Source: Nemertoderma westbladi (Eukaryota > Xenacoelomorpha > Nemertodermatida > Nemertodermatidae). Taken from it: a DNA stretch of 58,764 nt. This document shows positions 43,206-55,653 of the stretch, one piece after another. The DNA lies in assembly GCA_032718475.1 (NCBI GenBank), contig JAUCBJ010004805.1:1-58764 (forward strand), given 5' to 3'. The notes beneath the pieces were generated by a model that was not told the origin of the DNA, ran no database searches, and saw only the letters and a program-made list of their open reading frames with translations. Within the stretch, counting starts at the first letter, position 1. Each line of letters begins with the position of its first letter. Made by a program: the position numbers and the translations under genes.

Positions 43206-44870
43206 ACTGTCATTTATCCGGTATAGTTGGTAATGTTGACAATTATTTTAATTAACTTTTATAAATAATTTTACACCCAAATTTATATGTATTGTAATGT
43301 ATTAATAATGTTAATTAAACAATTATTTAAGCCGGTTATTGATGTGGCTTTAATCTTTTAATTCCCTCAGTACAACATTTCATAAAAAGCCGCTACAGCG
43401 AGTACAGTATATATAAATAATTAATGTTTGTAATTCTTAAGCTCGTCCAACTATCATACTGTATTATTTCAAGCCACCAAGACTGCGTACCCTAAAATGT
43501 ACAATGACTTCGGATTGGGGCGTATAATGTATTATAAGGTGCAAACAATTTCTACTTTTACGACTTTTAGATTAAAATTATAAAATCAAAAGAATTCAAA
43601 CAAGAAATTAGAGATTCTTTTAATTTATTATGATTTTCTTTCAATTTCTTATAATAATAAAAAATTTAAAAAAATTATAAAAAACTTAATTTGGAATTTT
43701 ACAGCAGCCATCGTTGTATAATTTTACAGTTAGGAATAGACGTACATAAATACAGTCTGTTGCAAATTACTTTATTGCAACACATTAATATTGCTTAATT
43801 AATCTGTTAATTAATTATTTAAGCACTAGAGGACATGATGCTGTAACTTTAATAGCAATAAAGTAATGTAAGGCTAACTCAGAGTGGAATTTAGAGTTTA
43901 CTTTGCTTCAACCATCAGCACAGACGTCATTAACAATTTAAAGATAACTGTGTGGGTCTGGTAAACGGTAGCACTACCGGTAACACGGGCACTGAATTTT
44001 AATTATCTTTAGATTCCATTAATAGTTTTTCGCCAAAACATAGAAAACATATTACTTTAATGCTCTATTATATAATTTGATAAATTACCACCTCAAATTT
44101 ACACCTTTTTGATAAAATAAATTAATATTCATGTTCAATAACATTCGCTTAGGTGTAAATAGATTTAGGAACTTTACTCACAAGAAAGTAGAATATAATA
44201 AATATTATATCAATTACTATGTAGGGCTATATATATTATATACTCTACCTATTGTGATATTTATGATTTATAATCGCTTGTAATAAACATTATATACATT
44301 ATTGTTCAAACTGGAATTTCAAATGATTTGAATTTTATTGTATGTTTAGCGGATTTCTTCCTTTTATCTAAATTGTTTCTTTTGTTTTCCTTTCTAAGTC
44401 TAACATATTTTCCATTATGTATATGTAACAAGATAATTTATGCGAATTATTTGTTTTTCAAATGTACTATGACCAAGGCATTCTACTTAATGGAATGACA
44501 TCAAATTTCATTTTATTAGTGTGAATACCGAATACCTCTACCGGTGGATTACCTTGTATAGGCCTACTTGTACTGTATATCTCAATATATCTCAGATTAT
44601 GAAGTGTGAACTATTTGTTTGGGGCGAGTCATAGTGGCGAGCCACTAGCGAAGAGTTATAAGACAAGTATAGTATGGCTGTTTTCCAAATGACTGTTTAT
44701 CGGAAGCCATAATAATTTTCTGAGGCCAATAAATATGACCCCCATTTTAAGTGATAACTGTTTATGGCTTGCATTAGTTTTAGTATGTCTACACAAAGAC
44801 CCTACTCTTGTATTTCCTAGAATGTAAGCTACATAACAGAAGTATTATTATATTATGTTATATTATATTA
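43206..44870. other. AT-rich intergenic DNA upstream of the first adhesion GPCR
   Basis: This is the presumed promoter side of the receptor gene. I see no clear TATA box or known repeat. Tandem gene-like frames are absent. Confidence 0.4.
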
Positions 44871-46212
44871 CACCATGTCCCGTAATATAGTGTCATTTCC
44901 TGATGACACGGACCACCCCCCCCCCCCAGATTTTTCTACAAATCTTTATCATATTGCTTGAAATTTGTAACACAACTAGTTCCACTCACCGTGGTTGACC
45001 CCATGAAGCCGGAATTTTCGTTTTTGCCTTTAAATTTTTTTTATAAGCGTTTTAAAAAAGTGTCTTTTGCGAAATCGCACCCTCCGCATCGTGGCCATTC
45101 TTCACATTAGTCGTAATTTTTTCATATCATTAAAAAGCTTGCGTTGCAAGGATTCCAAATTTGTAACAATATCTGAATTTCGTTGAGAAACAGCTGAGAT
45201 ATAGGCGTTCAAAGATTGCAAGAATTATTGTTCGCTGAAGGCCATTTATTCTATTTAATAAATAAACGATGTTCTGGAACATTTTGTTTATGTATGAATA
45301 GCTACGCAATATAGATATTGTATAGCAACAGGAAGATAACCTACCTATTCACAAATATTTTATGTGAACATTGTAGCGGCCGTAGTAGTGCACTTTTCAA
45401 ATCGTATGTCGAAGGAGCATGGATCTACGACTTTCCAAGTCTATGCTCTTTAGCCATCCACGAGTACTCAATAAGGCAGTGCGTAAAAATGGCTGAGAAG
45501 TCCTCATGCCAAAATATGACACCAGGGGAAAACTTCACTCTAGCCTATTGCAACGCCCTTCTTAACAAGGTTGACCAACATGCCCGTACCCGTATTGAAT
45601 TAGTTCAAAACTATCTTGATCTTTCAAGATAAATCATTAACATACTGTATCTTATGTATATAAATATCATAATCATGATGACTGTATGTACTTATCGTTT
45701 GCCATATATATTTTATCAAATTTGTCAAATAAAGCCGCCGGGGCCTAAAACCGGATGTTGAATAGGCATACCGCTGTTGCCAACCAACTCATAAAATAAA
45801 TATCACGTTCTAGAATTTTGTGTATTTATTAAATATAATAAATGGCATTTAGCGAACAATAATTCTTGCAATCTTTGAACGCCTATATCTCAGCTGTTTC
45901 TCAACGAAATTCAGATATTGTTACATATTTTGAATCCTTGCAACGCAAGCTGTTTAATGATATGAAGCACGACTAATGTGAAGAATGGCCACGATACGGA
46001 GGGTGCCATTTCGCAAAAGACACTTTTTTAAAACGCTTATAAAAAAAATTTAAAGGCAAAATCGAAAATTCCGGTTTCATGGGGTCATCGACGGTGAGTG
46101 GAACTAGTTATGTTTCAAATTTCAAGCATTATGATAAAGATTTGTAGAAAAATCTGGGGGGGGGGGGGGGTCCGTGTCATCAGAAAATGACACTATATTA
46201 CGGGACATGGTG
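44871..46212. mobile_element. Fold-back element, copy 3, with an acquired gene segment
   Basis: CACCATGTCCCGTAATATAG at 44871 pairs with the inverted end at 46212, with TA on each side. The arms are about 450 bp each and match copy 1 (1398-2301) closely. Runs of C12 (44916) and G15 (46156) lie near the ends. The centre differs from copy 1: between GATATTG and AATAGGCATA there are about 440 extra bases (45321-45760). It has no transposase. Confidence 0.85.
45321..45760 (+). pseudogene. Captured terminal exon inside the fold-back element
   Basis: This segment is absent from the matching place in copy 1. It contains an acceptor-like site (CATTGTAG, ending 45376), then 85 codons to a TAA at 45632, and a poly(A) signal AATAAA at 45728. 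The peptide has cysteines and a sequon (SYVEGAWIYDFPSLCSLA, MAEKSSCQNMTPGENFTLAY) and ends RIELVQNYLDLSR. There is no ATG in a good position. The arrangement looks like the last exon of a secreted-type gene together with its intron edge and 3' UTR. The donor gene is unknown. Confidence 0.6.
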
Positions 46213-47435
46213 TATATACTGTATATTCATTAACAGAAGTAATCGTTATATGGCTTAAAATTTCATATGAGTAAAACTCTTGCAAATTTAGTTTTCATTT
46301 TCAAATCAAATATAATACGAGGGGGGGGGGGGGGGGGGGGGGGGGTCACTCAGGTCTTCAACATGTTGCCTATAGAAAACGAAGTGAATCTCTATATCAA
46401 AACAAAGTATACAACAGTATCATTGTCCTCTACAGTATTATATTGTCTAAGAAGATGGGTCAATCGATGGGTCAATCGATGGATCAATCGATGGATCGAA
46501 AATTTTCAAAATAAATTTTTTTTAATCTGTTTTTGTAGTTTGATAGAAGGGATTTCTTGTGGTGACATCGGTTTTCACCATTAACCACAAAATTGCAATT
46601 TTCAGCAACAGCAACCTTTTTCTCAGTTTGTTGATTTGGACTTTTTTCATCACTAAATTCCCTACTAATTTGTATTTTTTAATCAGTTGTCATCAAACAT
46701 ATACCAAAATGTTAAGCAGTTTTAGGTCTTTAATCTGAAGTATAGAATTTGTAAAACATGGCCATTTGGAACATACTAAAACCCCATAAATTTTAACAAA
46801 CATTTTAAAAAGCTATAATTTTGTGCTGAAATTTTCATAGAAGATAGCCTACATACAGTATCTAGGTCAATTTTGCCAAACAAAGTCTTAGACCGAGCAC
46901 TTCAACCCAGGTGGTATTACATATCCTTAAACATTAGATATTTTACAAATAAATGCCTCAAAATTTATACAATTTTTTAAATAAACCGACCTGCACAAAA
47001 AGTGCCGTATTTTTCGAACAAACGGGTTTACGAAGCTATCCATACTCAGATTCTATCGTAAAAGATCACACACAGATCATTGTATTAAAGTTTCAGAATA
47101 GTAGCTTTATAAATAAAAAGAAAATTTGGGTTGATGGTCCCCTTAATAATCAATAAATGTTAACAGGAAAAATTACTTAAATATTCAGTTTTCAATCAAA
47201 TCCCAAATCAAACATGCATGACAAATTTCAGAAAAAGTAATAGGTTGGCCTACTGAATTTTTATGATTTATGCTTATACTGTAATATTATACTTTCTCAT
47301 TATAGTATTTTCTCACTACAACCAATGTTTACCCACCTATCACCAAGCCGACAGAAAACAGAAGGGAAGGAAACCGATAGATGACAATACCCGACTAGTT
47401 TCTGGGAAGTTGGATGAAGGGGATGTCAACTTCTA
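46213..47435. other. Noncoding DNA with a G25 run and a 12-bp repeat
   Basis: A run of 25 G lies at 46321-46345. At 46455-46498 a 12-bp unit, GATGGGTCAATC, is repeated about four times. The rest is AT-rich. The short frames at 46267 and 46953 have no family signature and I do not count them as genes. Confidence 0.5.
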
Positions 47436-47500
47436 CTAGGATCGGCATGCTGCATTGCAGCTGCATACTCGGTGACTTCCAAATCCTGGAAAGTGGGATG
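47436..47500 (-). mobile_element. Rearranged RTE fragment
   Basis: ACTAGGATCGGCATGCTGCA with its downstream segment (the RTE 3' end) is joined directly to GGTGACTTCCAAATCCTGGA, which in the copy at 10372-11126 lies about 460 bp further in. The fragment is an internally deleted copy or a chimera. Confidence 0.7.
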
Positions 47501-48439
47501 GGATGTCAAAGGTGCAGTAAGAATCTTTTCCAGTATGGACAATATTGCACCAGCTACAGTTGAAACATTAAATTCATTGAGGGAAAAACACCCAGCTGCT
47601 CCAACTAATAGACGAGACTGACCCAAACGCCACAATGATCCAGTGTACTGCAGTACAGATCAAAGTAGGAATTATGGGCTTCCATAATATTTCAGAATAT
47701 ATAATAATAATAATAATATTAGAACGATAATTATTCCCATTAAGGGCTGCCAAATAAACACACGCAAACAGCCGAATAACTAATAATATCCTTGTTCTAC
47801 GTCGAATGGATGGCAAAAGCTAATGACTGTGTCATAGGCGAAAATAGCCCTCCCCCACCGCGCGGAATTCCCCCGGACATTTTCACCAAACGCAATACGC
47901 CCCCCCCCCCCCCCCAGAGCATTTTCTCCCCAGATTTCGAGAGTGGCGATCCGAAACCCTAATTTATACTGCCATGTAACTGGCTTAACCTAACCACTAG
48001 TCACTGCACTAACCCTAAGTCACCAGGCTGTAATTCTGCTTTCCCTTGACTTAGAGTCAGGGTTACACGACACTTTAGTTATGGTTTGGGCCTGTCCAAC
48101 TAACCTTAACCAAAAATTAAACCAATAAATGGAAGTTGAAGTGCTGTACGGTACGCTAGGCCTACTACAGTTTATTATACTGTAAGTCTATAGGAGGGAG
48201 GGGGGGTGCATATATTCACCTAGGACAACGGCCAACGTGTGGCCTACGCTACCCTGCCTGGGCCACCGCATTCAATTCATATAAACCACAAATCAGTAGA
48301 GTTGAAATTATAGTAGTATGTCTCAACAATAATTTGTAATCCAAATTTTTAAATAAATATTAGGCGGATAATAGGACCGACCATGTAAAGTAATCAATCA
48401 CGCTAGGACAAAAATATTTTGCCACCACCATGCAACCAC
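47501..48439. other. Intergenic DNA with a C16 run
   Basis: No gene is recognised. A run of 16 C lies at 47900-47915. Confidence 0.4.
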
Positions 48440-48840
48440 CTCTTAACAAAAATATTTTTCCACCAACATGCAATCCGCAATTGGTAAGGCCAATGCAGCG
48501 TGCATTAAGAATGCTATGCCCGGCTTATTAACAAAGTTGCACAACCACAACATGGCTTTCGCCGCATCTTCAAGGCCAGTGTCCCTTATGATGCGTCTGA
48601 GGAAATTCATGGGCTGTCCACAATGCTTATTTTCTCCATGGGACTGCCAAAGCTCTATATTGTGCAGAGGCTGGTCCTCACGGCGAAAACAATGTCCTGC
48701 AAAGCGGTGGTGGCTTTGTTCAAGTGTCAAGCTTGGAGAGACTAATGTAACACTTCCAATGTTGTATAGTCTGATTGGAGATGTGTTCATTATACTTGAC
48801 ACAATGAAACCGGCGCAGCATTCTTGTATAATTGGCAGCC
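48440..48840 (-). pseudogene. Diverged RTE reverse-transcriptase C-terminal fragment
   Basis: The minus strand encodes LYNIGSVTLVSPSLTLEQ, RFAGHCFRREDQPLHNIELW and GQPMNFLRRIIRDTGLEDA. This corresponds to LYNIGGVSLVPPSLTLEQ and the rest in the copies at 10372 and 24300. Substitutions and a deletion after GLEDAA mark it as an older copy. The 5' part breaks off near 48840. Confidence 0.85.
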
Positions 48841-49189
48841 AGAAAATATAAGAGCACTGTTGTCGGCATATAAGATGAGTTTAAATTCGAGATCTATACT
48901 ACATATCATATCATTTACATAGCATACAAAAAGCAGAGGACTTAATATGCTACTTGCGGTACACCACAAGTAATATAATTGTGCAGTAGACTGCGATTTG
49001 CTAGTGACTACAGTTTAACCTCTGTATGACAGGTATAGGACTTGAACCAGTCTATAGAATCTACTACATACACACATTACACACCTTACTTACCTTACAG
49101 AATTTTATGATCTACTGATCGAATGCTTTTTGTAGGTCTAACATTAACGTTCCAGTATATAAACCGTTCATCCATGTGGATGGATGGTT
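48841..49189. other. Spacer without recognised features
   Basis: No gene or repeat is identified. Confidence 0.4.
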
Positions 49190-50510
49190 GGACTATAACA
49201 GCTCAGGGAAGGTTTGAGCCAGAATATGCCGTGCTGCAAAAATCGTATGCGGATGATGGTAATGTCGCTGGTCGTTTGGACAACTTAAGGGTATTCTGGG
49301 ATTGTATATGCGAGGTGGGTCTAAAATATGGGTACTTTCCAAATGGCATCAAATTGTGCCTGGTCGTCAAGGATGAACATCATAAAAGGCAGTGAGATTA
49401 TTTGAAGCCGGGATTGAGATCACAGACGGTCATCGGGTAGGTACATCGGATATTTAGTTAAACAGCTGGAGAGGTTAAATATATTCGCTTTGAGTAACCC
49501 ACATGCACATCCTGCTTATGGCTGTATGATGGTTGGATTTCAGCCAACTTCAATTTCGAAGCAAGTATGACACCTGACAATGCACCACAAACAAGTTGCT
49601 ACCCACGACCCACCATTATTTGTAGATGTGCTCCAAGGGAATTCAAATATCACCTCATCTCTATTCCTGTACATGAAGGTGGTTTAGCGCTGATACTCCC
49701 TAGGGACCTGAATGTGAATTATGATATATCTGTACAGTTGAGTGCACACACCCAGTGTCCTGGTGCTAATCCATGAATTCTCCAGAACTCCTTCCTCAAT
49801 GGGGATAAAGCTGACTGCAACATAAAAACGCAAAGAAATTGCGAAATTCTGGAATTCCATCTAAGTTACTACTCAAAGTACCTGAGAAATTTGGTGAAGG
49901 AGATAGGCGCATCAGCGTGGTTGCCCGCTCTCCCAATATCAAAATATTGGATGTGCATACATAAATCTGCCTTCCGGGACAGCCTGTGTTTGAGATTTGG
50001 GTGGTCACCCCAGCGGCTGCCAGCTAACTGTGTCTGTGGGTCTGTGTCTGTCGTCCTTCACTATTTCCTATTGTCTCCACTGTCCCACTGGAGGTTTCCC
50101 CAGTGTTAGTAGACATTAACACTATCCAGGACTATCTCGCCGAGCTGCAATCCGAGGTTGCCCGTAGTGTAGAGACAGAGCTACACCTACAACAACTAGA
50201 TACAGAGCAATTTCGCTTACTTGGTACCATATGGCAGGAGGATGCCCATCTCGATGTTGTGGCCTGTGGTGTCTGGGAGTAAACTTCGAGAAGGTGTTCA
50301 TGGGCATCAAGGTGTTCGTTCAACCTGCTCTGCTCATAAAATCCGCACTCTAGCCCAGCTGTTTATTCTAAGCATGAAGAGCACTGAAAGTACGAACAGC
50401 GGGTTACAGTTTGGGGAACACTCAAGTTTTTGTTCAATCATGGAATCCGCAACTGGCCGAATGAGTCAGAGTGCTCACGCGCTAGTCAATCAGATTTCCA
50501 AACTCCTGTA
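49190..50510 (+). pseudogene. Decayed reverse-transcriptase element (relative of 34958-38399)
   Basis: Landmarks appear in order on the plus strand but in changing frames. They are KSYADDGNVAGRLDNL (motif C, near 49235), LKYGYFPNGIKLCLVVKDE, IPVHEGGLALILPRDLN (49665), FRDSLCLRFGWSPQRLPANC with VCGS (49975-50040) and DAHLDVVACGVWE (near 50245). The same order occurs in the element at 34958-38399 (YADDASSAG, PVRHGGIGIRDPL, LALRYGLTPPGLPAKCEGC, RADLLARGVW). The 5' part with motifs A and B is missing and many frameshifts are present. Confidence 0.75.
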
Positions 50511-53500
50511 AGACAAGCGTGGTGCCCCATATTCCACGACCGTATCCCTGATATGCACGAAGCTAAACCTCACCCTGTGATCAGTCTGCACTGATGGTGC
50601 ATGGTGATGGGCTGTAAACTCAAAGGGGGGCGACAGCAGCAATTTCTGGCCGAGACAGGTTGATATTTTTCATTCCATTTTTGATAGAGCTTCCCATGCC
50701 TTTGCTTTCCTAACTTTGTGTCCTTCTGTCCTTCCTCCTTGCTCTCTATGCAAATGGTCGCTAAATGAGTACCAGATACCGACAGAAAGATATAGATAGT
50801 AAATAGATCTAATCAATCTAACTCTCACTGTCCTGTGGTAGAGATGAAAGGCAGCCAACCTGAAGATAGTCGAACCCAGAGGAGCAGTTGTGGTCTGGCT
50901 TCTTCCTCTTCCAATGGCAAGATCTATGTGCATTAATTGCACTAATCATTATTTATTGTGGGAGTATTTTATATGGAGCTAGCTCTGTTTTGCTGTCAGT
51001 TTTGCGGTAAGGCATATCAATCTCTGAATTCTGCTGTAACATAGTCTACCATTGGCTGGTGCTCTCTGCTAAACCATGACATGTGTACCTGCTTCCAGAT
51101 ATTACATTTTACTTGTACAGTCAACTTCTGTATTACCCCTGAACACCTGCCACCGAGTTCAGTCCTTTCCTGTAGTAGAGGCTTTTCATATAGAATGTCT
51201 CGACATGGAACATCACAGTAAGAGGTTATGTGTTGTACCACAATATGTACTGGGTGGTGGTCCTCAGGAAACTCACTTAATTAGAGTATACCTGGCCTGA
51301 CTAGCACTGAGATGACATCATTAATCTCTAGCTATTAATCCTGATGGAAACAGGTGGTTCATGGAAAATGTCCGTATAATTGACGGTGGTAATAAGATTA
51401 CTGTTAGTTTTTACATAATATATTAATTTCATGTAAATATTTTATACAGCAGATGTGATGCTTCATTATCATTTGTTGGCTGTTTGTTGCAATCTGAAGT
51501 CGTAATTGTGACTTAAAAGAAGATTGATGGATCGCATCATTCAAGTCTTTTGCACCACAAAAAGTACCATTTAATAAAATCGCAATGAAATAGGTCAGAT
51601 CGAATATGAAGAACGTAGACTAATAATAATCAATATCATATCAAATCGGTTAATATGAAAAGAAATGGCACGTTAAAGAAAACGGAAATTATATATTATT
51701 TTAGAGTAATTATTAGATAGTGTATATATTGTATATCATTCTGCAAAATTATATGGATATATATTATATGTATGTAGCTATAATATGATATTATCTATAA
51801 TATGAATCGCTACCTGTATGAATAAGGATATAATAAACGACTAAAGATTAATTATATATATAGAATATTTGCATGTAATAAACTATGCATGCAATGCAAA
51901 GTTATATGCTTAAACATATTAACTAATATTTTAATAATTATCTCATCAATTTAGATATTACCTGTAATGCAAAATATTATTATATCTGTGGTGGAAATAG
52001 TATTTATGAAAAAATTAGCACATAAACTCTGATTTAACGAAAACAAATAAATCAAAGATAATGTACAATATGTCTGTGTAAAGGAAAGGAATATACGTTT
52101 ATTAGCAATAAATCATTATTGTAGTGTCCTGTATACAACGCAACATTTAATATTATATTTAAATACATTTTACAGCACATAATCTCATAAATACCGCGAC
52201 TGTTTTCCCTAATTAACATGTACTATTAATAAGTTTAGTAACTTTTAAATATTTAATAATGTAATATTAAATATTACATTAAAAATTATAATTCTGTATC
52301 ACAGTCACATGCAAAAAGGACAATATAAATACAATAGAGAATCGAATAAATGGAATATTGAAAAAATCAAAATCAGCATCAGCTCAAGAAGATCAAAGAT
52401 GAAAGAAGATTAATCGAAAGAATAAAGATAGAAGATTCTAAACAACGAATGTTTGCAACTTTAAATAATATTAGTGCCGCTATAAGAAGGTAAATTTGAA
52501 CTTCAGTTCTTTAAATAAATAACAAATATATAAATTAATATAAATTAATATTAGTAAATATGTTGTTATTGTGTAATTATGTGATTGAACGTTAGTTGAT
52601 TTTTTATTTAATCAATTATATCATATCTTTTGACACTGTGGATTACTAAATATTTTGATAATAAATATTAAATATATAATATTGTATGCCCTAAATCGGT
52701 TAAATAAACATAATCAGAGTTTAGACTATTTGGATATTAGTTAAAACATAAAAAAACAACATTAAATAATAAATATGTTTTTCTAATAGTTATTTCAAAT
52801 ACTGTGGAAATTAATACTTGACTATAGGCCGTCAAGGTAATATACTAAATTGCTTATTACATAAATTAATACCAATCTTTACTAATAATATAGTATAGCT
52901 AAATGATAATGTATTAATTACACTATTCTACATATAACGTGCATGTTTATTATGTTTACAATACAATAATACATATTTACAAAGAGATAATTGATTGTTC
53001 GAAATTAAAATTCACAACAATAATAACCTTATAGAACACATAGAATCAAAATTTTTTTTAGACAATTAAACCAAGCGCAGAAAAAATCATCATTTTTCTC
53101 TGTTACACAGTAATATGTAATCAATCACAATAATACTCAATATGTACATTAATTTAGTTCGTACTCACTTCAATGTGAGAAGAACATTTCTAAAAATCCG
53201 ATTACTTGTTCTCTAACTTGAAATAACAACTGGGAACGTTCATTGTGTTTGGCCTCATGAGTCCATCACCTATTCGCAAACTGACTTAGTTCGTTTTTAA
53301 AAATGTTAAAAATATATAATATTTTCTTATACTTCTTGTGTTATATTTTATTTATGAATTAGTTGTCATTATAATCAATTCTTCACCTATACTCCTATAA
53401 TAACTTCACCTATACTAATGCCTGCATGCATTTATCATATTACTAAGTATTGAGGCACAACAAATATTGATGTTATTGATATTATTAACGTTATTGTAGA

Positions 53501-53829
53501 TAATAATAATTACCTAACTAATTAATATCAACTAATATTGTTAATTAGTGATTATCTATTGATAGTGTGTTGTAATATAACCAAGCGTGCTGTAATATCT
53601 TAATGCATTTCAATATCACATCTTTTTCGTACTCACTAAATTAATATAAAAGAAATTAAATATAAAAAATAAAATTATATTATTATAATATAATTTATTT
53701 TTGTACATTTTTTTCAACCCATCAAGGGGGTTTCCGATTTCACTATCTTCACTAAACTGTAGCGCCACTGAAGTTGTGGCTCAACACTAACTTTTAAAAT
53801 ATAGGGGTGAGAGCTTATACTGCGGATGC
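50511..53829. other. Long AT-rich region without genes
   Basis: Near 50660-50740 the minus strand reads HKVRKAKAWEALSKME, weakly like the RKGKAWAALNRL of the RTE family, so a small remnant may be present. From 51300 to 53800 the sequence is very AT-rich with many TAATATTA runs, and I see no coding frame, repeat array or RNA gene. Confidence 0.45.
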
Positions 53830-53900
53830 CTTAACCCTATTAATCCCGGTGGGGGGGGGGGGGGGGGGGGGGGTGGGTCAATATGACCCCCCCCCCGTGG
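53830..53900. repeat. G23/C10 inverted run with a near-palindromic centre
   Basis: G23 (53851-53873), then TGGGTCAATATGA, then C10 (53887-53896). The two arms are complementary and could fold into a hairpin with a short loop. Confidence 0.7.
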
Positions 53901-54099
53901 TTTTTTTGTTATAATTCTGAAACAAACGCAGTTGGGAATCTGAAATTTTCTGACTTTTCCTAAAAAGCTATTGTCTTCCTAGTAGTGAAAACCGTTTTCA
54001 AAAATATGGGTCGTTTTTGTGTTATAGCACCATTTTTTAACCCTACTTTTGCCACTTTTTTGAAAATTACATTTCATTAAATATGATTTGTAACATCTC

Positions 54100-54900
54100 T
54101 ATTTTTTATTTATACCGGTTTTTTGGTGTTAGCAATTGGATGGAATTCACATAAATTAATTTAGAGATTTCAAACTTGTTTTTTTCGACGGGTGCCAATT
54201 TTGGTGCCAGCACCAAATTTTGTAATATGTCAATTATGTCCATTGATTATTTGAAACTTGTATTTTACGCAATTGGGTTTTTTTGGAGTTCTGGTTTCGT
54301 TGGATTATATACGAGTTGCACCAAGCGTATCAAACTTCTATTTTTCGGTGCTGTGTGCAAATTTTGGTGCTAGCATGAAATTTTGAAAAATCCATTCAAT
54401 AGATAAAATTGCTTGTGCAATTTTATTTCTTGCGTTTTGGAGGTTTATGGCTGTTCTGAATTCAATGGAATATATAATTATTGAACTAGACATCTCAAAC
54501 TTGTATTTTTCGGAAGTGGGTGCAAAATGTGGTGTTAGCACCAAATTTTGAAAACCATAAACTATATAAATTGATTGTGTCACCTTGTTTCTTGCGTTTT
54601 TCAGGTTTATGAGGGTTCTGAATTCAATGGAATCTGTCAAAATTTCATAAGATTTTCAAACTTGTATTTTTCGCCGGTGGGTGAAAATTGTTGTGCCAGC
54701 ATCAAATTTTTGAAAATAAGCACATTAATCATTAGATAGTATCATCTTGTTTCATGCGTTATACCGGTTTATGAGGGTCCTGAATCCGATGGAATCAATA
54801 AAAACTGCACTGGACATCGCAAACTTGTACTTTTTGGTGCAGGGCACGAAATTTTTTGCTAGCACCAAAATTTGCCAAATTACGCCGAAAAATACAAGTA
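54100..54900. repeat. Satellite-like array, period about 162 bp
   Basis: CAAACTTSTATTTTTCGG-like landmarks lie at 54171, 54331, 54496, 54657 and 54820 (spacings 160, 165, 161, 163). Each unit also has a GGTGYYAGCACCAAATTTTG-like segment with an imperfect palindrome and a GGTTTATGAGGGTTCTGAAT-like segment. Copies are clearly diverged. A minus-strand frame across two units arises because the period is near 54 codons. Confidence 0.85.
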
Positions 54901-55653
54901 GCAATGATCTGGCATAATAGAAATGTATTCCATTAGAATGAGCCCCCTAGAAAACCAGAAAATGTGAATTTATAGCATCGTATAAGTGAATTAAAAATGT
55001 TGTGTTCTCACTGAAAAGTGCTGGTTACTTGTTTTTTTCATTTTTTTCCTACGCAGAGAGGACTAAACAGCCATTTATAGTAATCATATCACTTTTAAAT
55101 ATTTTCCAATGTATTTCGCGCCCCAGAAAACCTGTATTGAAAAACAATTAACCGAAAAATGTAACTTTCAAATTTTGTGCACTACTTGTAATTTTGGTGC
55201 TGCAATATAACCACCACAGTACATTTTTTCGAAATTTCTTTTTCGGTCGGATCCAGACTTAGTGATACCTACTATTAAGTTACGAATATTCCAAAATCTA
55301 ATTATGTAAATAAATATTGATTAACTTAAGGTTAAAAAATCATAAAAAGACTTTAGCGAAAACTGCATCTTTTAAAACTGAAATCTTTCTATGCTATCCT
55401 ATACTGCTAATAATAATATAAAGTGGTCGTGGCACACTGACAATTATGTCTTTCACACCATTAAATACTTTGAATCAAGATAAACTAATGAGTAGTTCAC
55501 AACATTTTCTAATTAATTAGCAAATTCATATATTTGATTCGCATGTAGGCCATGAAGGCTGTATATCTAGTAGATAGTGTCTTGGGTCTATAATACACGT
55601 TGGAAACATAATCCATAGTTGAGAATGTCGACTTCAAACATCCACCATAGAAA
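54901..55653. other. AT-rich DNA downstream of the second adhesion GPCR
   Basis: No gene is seen. It probably includes the 3' UTR of the receptor gene. Confidence 0.4.

Noticed and set aside
46267-46584. A 105-residue plus-strand gene
   Set aside because: It is built from a G25 run (poly-Gly) and a 12-bp repeat (RWVNRWVNRW). There is no sign of a real protein.
46953-47156. A 67-residue plus-strand gene
   Set aside because: The composition is that of AT-rich intergenic DNA. There is no motif, splice site or poly(A) signal in a sensible place.
54338-54640. A 100-residue minus-strand protein with an internal repeat (SIEFRTLINLKNARNK)
   Set aside because: The repeat follows from the satellite period being near 54 codons. 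Other units are not open and there are no splice sites or conserved starts.
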